Below the pieces are notes generated by a model. It was given only the letters and a program-made list of their open reading frames with translations, had not been told where the DNA came from and did not search any database. A stretch of 6,279 nucleotides of DNA, taken from positions 1 through 6,279 of the forward strand of contig JBKHJA010000121.1 of NCBI GenBank assembly GCA_046538375.1. The letters run 5' to 3'. Made by a program: the position numbers and the translations under genes. Source of the DNA: JBKHJA01 sp046538375. Lineage in GTDB: Bacteria > Acidobacteriota > Aminicenantia > Aminicenantales > Aminicenantaceae. Position 1 is the first letter of the stretch. Each line of letters opens with the position of its first letter. Below are positions 1 to 4,540 of the stretch, piece after piece.

Positions 1-55
1 TCCCTCACCCCTTACAATCAGTATTCATAATCATCACGGTTTTGGGGATGCTTCC
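1..55 (+). repeat. Dispersed intergenic repeat, copy A (cut by the window edge)
   Basis: Bases 2-53 align without gaps to the reverse complement of 5999-6050, with 43 of 52 positions identical by my hand count. The first 11 bases, TCCCTCACCCC, recur exactly at 6083-6093. Between the two long copies the best-kept parts are CCCTCAC, ATAATCATCAC and TTTTGG. No reading frame runs through it. It lies beyond the end of the leftward peptidase gene. The copy probably extends left of base 1, so its true boundary is unknown. It could be a small non-autonomous mobile element or a REP-like palindromic unit; no transposase is present to decide. Confidence 0.6.
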
Positions 56-63
56 AGCCAGGA

Positions 64-98
64 AAAAAAGAGAAATATGAAAGGGAGAAGAACTCCCT
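64..98 (-). terminator. Candidate rho-independent terminator of the YugP-like gene
   Basis: Read leftward, AGGGAG (98-93) pairs with CTCCCT (87-82) around a five-base loop. It is followed by a U-rich run (81-64) containing seven consecutive Ts. It begins 26 bases past the stop codon of the peptidase gene. The stem is only 6 bp and the T run is interrupted, so this is plausible rather than certain. Confidence 0.45.
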
Positions 99-123
99 AA
101 AGGGAAAAAAGCGGAGGTTTAAT

Positions 124-813
124 TTATCGGCGCGAGCTTCTCAGCAGGAAAAGCCGCAGAAGCTGGACGGCTGCCATAGCTGTGGCCGCCACATAGGTTA
201 AAGCAGCGGCAGAAAGAACCCTGCGGGCCTTCAAAAGCTCATCCTTTTTGAGGTATCCCCCTTGCTGGAGAAGAACCAGGGCCCGGTTGGAGGCATTGAA
301 TTCAACAGGAAGGGTGAGGACGCTGAAAACCACGGCTCCGGCAAAAAGGAATATCCCTATGTCCATCAATATGCTGGGACCCTGGCTGCTGAAGATAAAT
401 CCTATGAAGAAGATGGGGAAAGCTAAAGAAGAACCAAAGCTGGCTACAGGATAGACGGCGTTCCTGAGCTGAAGAGGAAAATAGCCTCTATGATGCTGAA
501 GAGCATGGCCGGTCTCATGGGCAGCGATGCCCAGAGCAGCCAATGAACTGCTCCCATACACGCCCTCTGAGAGGCGGAGGACCCTTTTGCGGGGGTCATA
601 GTGGTCAGTCAGTTGGCCTTTTGTTTTTTCCACCTTCACCTGGGCCCCGCTCATGTTCAGTATCCGACGGCACATTTCAGCGCCAGATATGCGGGATGAA
701 GCCAGCTTGGTGCTGTATTCCTTGTAGGTGCCGCGGACTTTTTGCTGGGCATAGAGGGCCAGAATGAGAGGAGGTATGAGGAGTAAAAAAGTGTAATCCC
801 AAAAAAAGAACAT
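124..813 (-). CDS. YugP-family membrane zinc metallopeptidase
   Basis: This is a 229-residue integral membrane protein of the neutral zinc metallopeptidase family typified by Bacillus subtilis YugP, and its length matches that family. The zinc site HETGH is at residues 99-103 (H99, E100, H103), inside the family-typical stretch AAHETGHALQH. The conserved PVEFNAS at 169-175 probably supplies the third ligand, E171. Hydrophobic segments at about 6-21, 128-144, 150-170 and 199-217 would anchor it in the cytoplasmic membrane, with the catalytic helix between the first and second. Its physiological substrate is not known for the family in general. The ATG is supported by AGGAG at 824-820, six bases upstream. 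The gene is transcribed alone, leftward, from a strong promoter. The C-terminus is basic (RSSRR). Nothing appears truncated. Family assignment is firm; the role is not. Confidence 0.93.
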   Translation of the reverse strand: MFFFWDYTFLLLIPPLILALYAQQKVRGTYKEYSTKLASSRISGAEMCRRILNMSGAQVKVEKTKGQLTDHYDPRKRVLRLSEGVYGSSSLAALGIAAHETGHALQHHRGYFPLQLRNAVYPVASFGSSLAFPIFFIGFIFSSQGPSILMDIGIFLFAGAVVFSVLTLPVEFNASNRALVLLQQGGYLKKDELLKARRVLSAAALTYVAATAMAAVQLLRLFLLRSSRR

Positions 814-829
814 TTTTTTCTCCTGCCTT

Positions 830-859
830 ATGATAGCAGTTCAATCTTTTTTTTGTCAA
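830..859 (-). promoter_or_regulatory. Promoter of the YugP-like gene
   Basis: TTGACA (859-854) is a perfect -35 and TATCAT (835-830) a 5/6 -10, with an 18-base spacer rich in A next to the -35. The predicted start is near 824-823, only about 10 nt before the ATG at 813. The ribosome-binding AGGAG would then be the very 5' end of the transcript. Confidence 0.75.
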
Positions 860-949
860 CTTCATGGAAGGAGGTATTTCTTTTTCAGTAATATAGATTT
901 TTATGCTTATAACGGTTTTGGAAAGGCTTCCGAAGGAGGATGTGCCGAG

Positions 950-978
950 TTGACAAATATCAAGGATAAAGTTAGGAT
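950..978 (+). promoter_or_regulatory. SRP RNA promoter
   Basis: TTGACA (950-955) is a perfect -35, followed after 17 bases by TAGGAT (973-978), which matches TATAAT at 4 of 6 positions. Transcription would start near 985, about 50 nt before the predicted mature 5' end. That implies a precursor whose leader is removed, as is known for the long scRNA of Bacillus. Confidence 0.7.
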
Positions 979-1034
979 TTTCTGGATGCCGTAGATGAAA
1001 GGCCAGTGAGAAACAAGGAGAAGATGACATATAC

Positions 1035-1308
1035 GGACCGTGCTAGATGGGGAGCTAGCGGTGCCCTGTAACCCACAATCCGCTACAGTGGGGTCGAATT
1101 CCTGGTGGAGGCTGTGCCTTGTCTGGCCAGTGCCTGTGCAAGTGATGTTGACGGTTTGGGCCCTGTGCAATAAGCTCTCTGTGAACCCCGTCAGGACCGG
1201 GAGGTAGCAGCGGCAGCAGATGAGTCTTGTGTGCTGCAGGACAGCCTGGCCTGAGTTAACTGCATGGGTAACGCAGGTAAGGGGTAGTCGAAACCAGGTG
1301 CACGGTCC
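1035..1308 (+). ncRNA. ffs: Signal recognition particle RNA, bacterial large type (with Alu domain)
   Basis: This RNA is the scaffold of the signal recognition particle, binding Ffh and directing ribosomes that make membrane or secreted proteins to the translocon. The ends pair: GGACCGTGC (1035-1043) with GCACGGTCC (1300-1308). The 5' part (GTGCTAG, GGGGAG, TAGCGGTGCCCTGTA) and the 3' part (TAACTGC, GTAACGC, GGTGCACGG) follow the Bacillus scRNA pattern from memory, so the Alu domain is present, unlike the short 4.5S form of E. coli. Domain IV, the Ffh site, is at 1190-1211: a GGGA tetraloop (1199-1202) and the symmetric loop bases AGCA (1206-1209). Compared with the common form, the third pair under the tetraloop is A-U instead of U-A, and the loop is GGGA instead of GGAA. 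Both changes should keep the structure. Length is about 274 nt; Bacillus has about 271. The exact ends are inferred from the terminal helix. Confidence 0.96.
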
Positions 1309-1313
1309 TTTTT
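1300..1313 (+). terminator. Possible SRP RNA terminator: terminal helix plus U run
   Basis: The 3' strand of the closing helix (1300-1308) runs directly into five Ts (1309-1313). A weak A/T-rich stem, CCTTTT (1307-1312) with AAAAGG (1319-1324), overlaps it and could also slow polymerase arriving from the opposite, leftward operon. No stronger terminator is visible in the 37 bases separating the two convergent units. Confidence 0.4.
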
Positions 1314-1345
1314 AACATAAAAGGCCTGATCTTGATTCCGACCCA

Positions 1346-2560
1346 TCATCCCAGCCTGGAATGGGCTTCGCGGATTTTATCCCGGACAGCCACTCCATAG
1401 GGACAGGCCTGTTCGCATCGGCCGCAGTTTTGGCATGAAACCGCGGTTTGAGAAGGATTCAGACGGGAGTAAGCTTCTCTGGCTAAAATTCTCTTGTGGT
1501 AGCTTTCATAGTAGGTTAGACAATGGAGAATAGAGGTGGTTTTGATATCCTGAGGGCACTGCTCTTCACAGCACCCGCACAGGTGACAGTAATGTCCAGA
1601 GTTTTCTGCAACATGGCGGAAGAGATTTTGTCTTTCCTGGACAGAGAGAACGCTCCCCACCGCAGCCAGGTCTTCCTCCAGTTGGCCGAAGGATAACATC
1701 TCTATCACTGCAGAGGAGACGTTCTTGTTTTCAAGAACCCATTTCAGCATGGCCTGGTGTATGGTCGTCTCACCTGTCTTGTATGGTTCAAGATTCTGTT
1801 TTCTGCCCCCCACCTTAAGGGTTTTCATGGCTATTATTCCCATATCATGGGCGCTGGCCAGTTTGAGGAGTGGTCTGATTCCTGATTCTCCGAGATAATC
1901 ATCGAAGAGCCGGGTTTCTTCTTTCGGTTCTTGAATATCGAAGACGTTGAAAGCCAGTTGGATCATGTCATAATAACCGCAGTCCACCGCCTTTTTTACC
2001 ACTTCATGGTGGTTCCGGTGACAGGAAAGACCCCGGAATCTATATTTTCCTTCCTTTTTTAACTTCTCCAAGGCAGAGAGAACTCTTTCGTCGGTAAGCT
2101 GCTCAGCGCTACTGGCGCCGTGAATAAGGAGAACATCGATGTAGTCTGTCTGGAGCCTTCTCAAGCTGTGGTGGACTGAATTGAGGATGGACTCCTCACT
2201 CCAGTTTCTTCTCAGGTGGAATTTTGTTCCCACCTGGACTTTTTCTCTTCCTATCTGTTTGAACAAACGGCCTATCTGGCGTTCGCTGTTTCCGTTCTGG
2301 TAGGATTCAGAGGTATCGATGTAGTTGACGCCTCTGTTGACGGCTTCAAGGAGAACGGCCCAGGAAGGGAGGGGGCTTCCTCCCAGGGAGATCTCTGATA
2401 TCGAAAGATTGGTCCTTCCCAGGCGGCGGTAGAACATAGGGCCTTTTTTTATCCGCTGTTCTGTTTTATGGACGCCTTTAAGATATCCTGCGGGGATTAG
2501 AGAAGCAGAGAACGCTCCGCAGAGTATGTTTTTGAGGAAAATCCGGCGGCTTTTTTTCAT
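1346..2560 (-). CDS. Tat-signal aldo/keto reductase with two [4Fe-4S] motifs
   Basis: This 404-residue protein has three parts. Residues 4-10 read SRRIFLK, a textbook twin-arginine motif, followed by a hydrophobic stretch (about 11-27). No clear AxA cleavage site is visible, so the signal may remain as an anchor. Residues about 43-300 form an aldo/keto reductase barrel with the catalytic tetrad D82, Y87, K113 and H147 intact. The C-terminus has two tetracysteine motifs, C325/C328/C331/C335 and C376/C379/C382/C386, both CxxCxxCxxxCP, typical of [4Fe-4S] clusters. The Tat route carries folded, cofactor-loaded proteins, so export of an Fe-S protein is consistent. The substrate is unknown. The ATG at 2560 overlaps the aldolase stop as ATGA and has a weak GGAAAG nine bases upstream. 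A longer reading back to 2809 would lie inside the aldolase and lacks family similarity, so I reject it. It is the last gene of the operon. Fold and clusters are secure; export is inferred. Confidence 0.9.
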   Translation of the reverse strand: MKKSRRIFLKNILCGAFSASLIPAGYLKGVHKTEQRIKKGPMFYRRLGRTNLSISEISLGGSPLPSWAVLLEAVNRGVNYIDTSESYQNGNSERQIGRLFKQIGREKVQVGTKFHLRRNWSEESILNSVHHSLRRLQTDYIDVLLIHGASSAEQLTDERVLSALEKLKKEGKYRFRGLSCHRNHHEVVKKAVDCGYYDMIQLAFNVFDIQEPKEETRLFDDYLGESGIRPLLKLASAHDMGIIAMKTLKVGGRKQNLEPYKTGETTIHQAMLKWVLENKNVSSAVIEMLSFGQLEEDLAAVGSVLSVQERQNLFRHVAENSGHYCHLCGCCEEQCPQDIKTTSILHCLTYYESYHKRILAREAYSRLNPSQTAVSCQNCGRCEQACPYGVAVRDKIREAHSRLG

Positions 2561-3459
2561 GTGGGTTTTCTTTCCAGAAGATGGAGGTGATCCAGAATAT
2601 TCTGGATTTCTTTTTTTCCTTCCTGGTGGAGGGGAAGAAGAGGCAGCCTGGGAAGCCCGCCATAATATCCGGCTAAATCGAGAGCATATTTGAGTCCTTG
2701 AATGCCGAAGGATTGGGTGATGGCTTTGTTGAGCGGAATCAGGTCTTGCTGGATCTTCCGGGCTTTGGCTATTTTTCCGGCTGAGAAAAGTTCGTAAAGC
2801 TCTATGCACTGGGCTGGGGCTATATCAGCCAGCCTCAAGATCCCCCCGCTTGCGCCCATAATCAAGCCCGAAAGCAGGGAACTTCCGGCGCCCAGGAGGA
2901 TGGAGAAGCCGGAATCCAGTTGAGCGGCCAGCTCTGAGGCGGAAGACAGATCTCCGTAACTGTCTTTCAGGCCTATGATACGGGGATGTCGGGAAAGCTC
3001 TGAAACAAGTTCACTGTCCACGAAAATTCCGGTGTACTGGGGAATGTTGTAGATAAAAAAGGGGATTTTGGCCTGGTCGGCAATGGTCAAATAGTGCTTT
3101 TTCAGAGCTTCTCCTCCCATATGAGGCTTAAAATAACTGGGGGGTCGGATCATGGCTGCATCAATACCCAGGTCAGCCATCTGGTTGGTGAAATCCAGAG
3201 TGATCTTTGTTGATTCTCTAGCTGTTCCTGCCATGATCTTCTTTTCTGGAGAGGACCATTCTTTTGCGGTCTGGACAAGCTTACGCGATTCTTCATCTGT
3301 TAGATATACGGCTTCTCCGGTGGAACCCAGGACCACATAGCCCGAAAGTGGAAAGGCATTGTATTTCTGGATATTGTCTTTAAATTTATCAACAGATATT
3401 TCGCCTTCTATAAAGGGAGTGGTCAGGGCGGCGAAGATGCCTTTAAAATCAGTTTCCAC
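2557..3459 (-). CDS. DapA/NAL-superfamily aldolase, resembling 4-hydroxy-2-oxoglutarate aldolase
   Basis: This 300-residue class I (Schiff-base) aldolase belongs to the dihydrodipicolinate synthase / N-acetylneuraminate lyase superfamily and has its usual length. GSTGE (45-49) binds the pyruvate carboxylate, Y137 in YNIPQYTG is the catalytic tyrosine, and K165 in IGLKDSYGD is the Schiff-base lysine. True dihydrodipicolinate synthases normally have an arginine shortly after that tyrosine (YNVPxRTG); here the position is tyrosine (Y142), which argues against lysine synthesis. The C-terminal FGIQGLKYALDLAGYYGG resembles, from memory, animal HOGA1, which splits 4-hydroxy-2-oxoglutarate into pyruvate and glyoxylate. 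Other 2-keto-sugar-acid aldolases remain possible. The start is GTG at 3459, fixed by AAGGAGGT (3473-3466) six bases upstream. It follows the zincin gene by 43 bases and overlaps the reductase by 4. The superfamily is certain; the reaction is only likely. Confidence 0.9.
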   Translation of the reverse strand: METDFKGIFAALTTPFIEGEISVDKFKDNIQKYNAFPLSGYVVLGSTGEAVYLTDEESRKLVQTAKEWSSPEKKIMAGTARESTKITLDFTNQMADLGIDAAMIRPPSYFKPHMGGEALKKHYLTIADQAKIPFFIYNIPQYTGIFVDSELVSELSRHPRIIGLKDSYGDLSSASELAAQLDSGFSILLGAGSSLLSGLIMGASGGILRLADIAPAQCIELYELFSAGKIAKARKIQQDLIPLNKAITQSFGIQGLKYALDLAGYYGGLPRLPLLPLHQEGKKEIQNILDHLHLLERKPT

Positions 3460-3465
3460 GGCTTG

Positions 3466-3473
3466 ACCTCCTT
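3466..3473 (-). promoter_or_regulatory. Strong ribosome-binding site fixing the aldolase GTG start
   Basis: AAGGAGGT is close to a full complement of the 16S rRNA 3' end. It sits six bases before GTG (3459-3457). This is the best ribosome-binding site in the operon and suggests the aldolase is independently and efficiently translated despite its GTG start. Confidence 0.85.
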
Positions 3474-3502
3474 GTTTGGCATTAATATTGAGGATGACTT
3501 GT

Positions 3503-3871
3503 TTAAGACTCTTCGATTTGCTTCAATTCTTTATCGCTCAGGCCAAAATAGTGGCCGATTTCGTGGAGAACAACTTCTCTGACTTTTCTTTTTATCTCTT
3601 CATCCGAACGGCATATGGCCTCGATCGGTTTTTGATAGATGGTGATCACGTCGGGAGGAATGTTTCCGTAAAAAGGGCCCCTATGTTTGAGGGGAACTCC
3701 GTGGTAGAGCCCCAACACAGAGCTGAACACTGACCCTCCTGTTCTCCTGTACACTTCCGGAGAAGGTTTTTCTTCCACCATAACCGCCAGGTTTTGGAGA
3801 TATTTTTTGAATTTCTGGGGAAGTTCTGCCAGCGCGTCTTCCACCAGTTTTTCAAATTTCTCTTTGTGCAT
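3503..3871 (-). CDS. Small zincin-like metallopeptidase (HExxHxxGxxD)
   Basis: This 122-residue single-domain protein matches the small 'metallopeptidase family' zincins (Pfam PF06262 type), which are widespread in bacteria and largely uncharacterised. The N-terminus FEKLVEDALAELP and the following LAVMVEE are typical of that family. The active site is LHEIGHYFGLSD: H103, E104 and H107, with D113 as the likely third ligand. There is no signal peptide or membrane segment, so it should be cytoplasmic. I place the start at the ATG at 3871, because family members begin close to this helix. The ATG follows the cobO stop by only four bases, and the cobO TAG lies inside a GATAGGAG sequence whose AGGAG is just one base from the ATG, so reinitiation after termination is probable. 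A longer form from ATG 3916 would overlap cobO by 41 bases and has AAGGA 14 bases upstream. The start is therefore uncertain; the family is not. Its target is unknown. Confidence 0.88.
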   Translation of the reverse strand: MHKEKFEKLVEDALAELPQKFKKYLQNLAVMVEEKPSPEVYRRTGGSVFSSVLGLYHGVPLKHRGPFYGNIPPDVITIYQKPIEAICRSDEEIKRKVREVVLHEIGHYFGLSDKELKQIEES

Positions 3872-3875
3872 GCTC

Positions 3876-4451
3876 CTATCTTTCAAAGCCGTCTCGAGCA
3901 CGGACTCCCTTGGCATAATAATGCTTTTTTTCCTTCATTTCTGTCACCAAATCGGCCCTTTTTATGAATGAGGCGGGCGCATATCTTCCGGTGAGAACGA
4001 TTTCCACATCATCTGGCTTCTGGTCCAGAAAATCATGGATTTCCTTTTCCGTCAGGAGGTTAAAATAGACCGCTACATTGATTTCATCCAGAATGATGAT
4101 CTTGTAATTTCTAGAAAGCATGGCTTCAAGGCACTTATTCAGTCCTTTTTTAGCTCTTTTTATGTCCTCCTCATCTGGGTTTTTGGTCACATGAATAAAG
4201 CCTTTTCTTCCAAACTGTTTGATGGTGATCAGCGGAGAAAGCTTCTCTACGGCCTTGAGTTCTCCATAGTTCTGCCCTTTGAGGAATTGGCCTATGAAAG
4301 CTCTGTATCCATGACCGAAGGCTCGAAGGGCCAGGCCCAGAGCAGCGGTGGTTTTCCCCTTTCCTTTTCCTGTATAAATCTGGATATAGCCTTTTCGATT
4401 TTTTTTTGCCGGGGCTGTTCTCTCTTTTTTCAAAGCTTTATGTCTTTTCAT
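3876..4451 (-). CDS. cobO: Cob(I)alamin / corrinoid adenosyltransferase, CobA/CobO/BtuR family
   Basis: This 191-residue protein transfers the adenosyl group of ATP to cobalt in Co(I) corrinoids, giving adenosylcobalamin or its precursor, in the cytoplasm. The P-loop GKGKGKTT is at 28-35, in the family-typical YTGKGKGKTTAALG. GQFLKG (55-60) follows, then the Walker-B-like ILDEIN (120-125), LTGRYAP (153-159), and the C-terminal KGVRARDGFE (181-190). Length matches the family. About 20 N-terminal residues are strongly basic and precede the domain. I choose ATG 4451 rather than the in-frame TTG at 4457, because the promoter places the RNA start between them. No cobalamin biosynthesis genes or B12 riboswitch are in the window, so the enzyme may serve scavenged corrinoids. 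It is the first gene of a four-gene leftward operon and divergent from serS. No obvious biochemical link to its operon partners is known. Confidence 0.95.
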   Translation of the reverse strand: MKRHKALKKERTAPAKKNRKGYIQIYTGKGKGKTTAALGLALRAFGHGYRAFIGQFLKGQNYGELKAVEKLSPLITIKQFGRKGFIHVTKNPDEEDIKRAKKGLNKCLEAMLSRNYKIIILDEINVAVYFNLLTEKEIHDFLDQKPDDVEIVLTGRYAPASFIKRADLVTEMKEKKHYYAKGVRARDGFER

Positions 4452-4460
4452 CCTCAACTA

Positions 4461-4489
4461 ACTATATTTTAAACCTTTTCTGGAGTCAA
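4461..4489 (-). promoter_or_regulatory. Promoter of the cobO operon, predicting a leaderless mRNA
   Basis: TTGACT (4489-4484) and TATAGT (4466-4461), each 5/6 to consensus, are separated by the ideal 17 bases. With the usual 6-7 bases from the -10 to +1, RNA begins at about 4455-4453, two to four bases before the ATG at 4451. There is no room for a ribosome-binding site or riboswitch. Its -35 lies 14 bases from the -35 of the divergent serS promoter. Confidence 0.75.
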
Positions 4490-4503
4490 TAGAAAACGGG
4501 GGA

Positions 4504-4533
4504 CTGACACTGAAGAGTGTGTTGTGTTATAAT
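4504..4533 (+). promoter_or_regulatory. serS promoter, predicting a leaderless mRNA
   Basis: CTGACA (4504-4509), 5/6 to consensus, is followed after 18 bases by a perfect TATAAT (4528-4533). The -10 is extended by TG at 4525-4526 (TGTTATAAT). The expected start, 4539-4541, coincides with the A of the serS ATG at 4541. No Shine-Dalgarno sequence precedes that ATG. Confidence 0.82.
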
Positions 4534-4540
4534 CTGCGGC

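Larger units (their letters stand above)
814..1034. other. Divergent intergenic region between the YugP-like gene and SRP RNA
   Basis: This 221-base region holds the leftward peptidase promoter (830-859) and the rightward SRP RNA promoter (950-978). Between them, 886-931 shows weak similarity to repeat copy A: ACGGTTTTGG at 912-921 and GCTTCC at 926-931, with a gap needed elsewhere. GAAGGAGG occurs at 872-879 and again at 932-939 but neither precedes a credible reading frame. I see no protein gene here. Confidence 0.6.

Noticed and set aside
934..969. Nine-codon open frame after GAAGGAGG (ATG at 940)
   Set aside because: The SD would be one base or less from the ATG, and the frame overlaps the SRP RNA promoter; it is likely fortuitous.
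677..1170. Two leftward open frames (677-1030 and 907-1170) over the start of the peptidase gene and the SRP RNA
   Set aside because: They run antisense to a clear structural RNA or overlap the peptidase gene out of frame, and show no recognisable domain.
2561..2809. N-terminal extension of the aldo/keto reductase by 83 residues
   Set aside because: It lies wholly inside the aldolase gene, is low-complexity Ser/Pro/Arg-rich as expected of a shadow frame, and the ATGA junction plus the Tat motif fix the start at 2560.
4452..4457. TTG start for cobO at 4457
   Set aside because: The predicted transcription start (4455-4453) is downstream of it, and no ribosome-binding site precedes it.
4517..4540. 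In-frame GTG start for serS at 4517
   Set aside because: It would lie upstream of the -10 element at 4528-4533 and add residues absent from SerRS proteins, which begin MLDxK.
4490..4540. T-box leader for serS or cobalamin riboswitch for cobO
   Set aside because: The promoters abut the start codons, leaving no leader RNA to hold either element.
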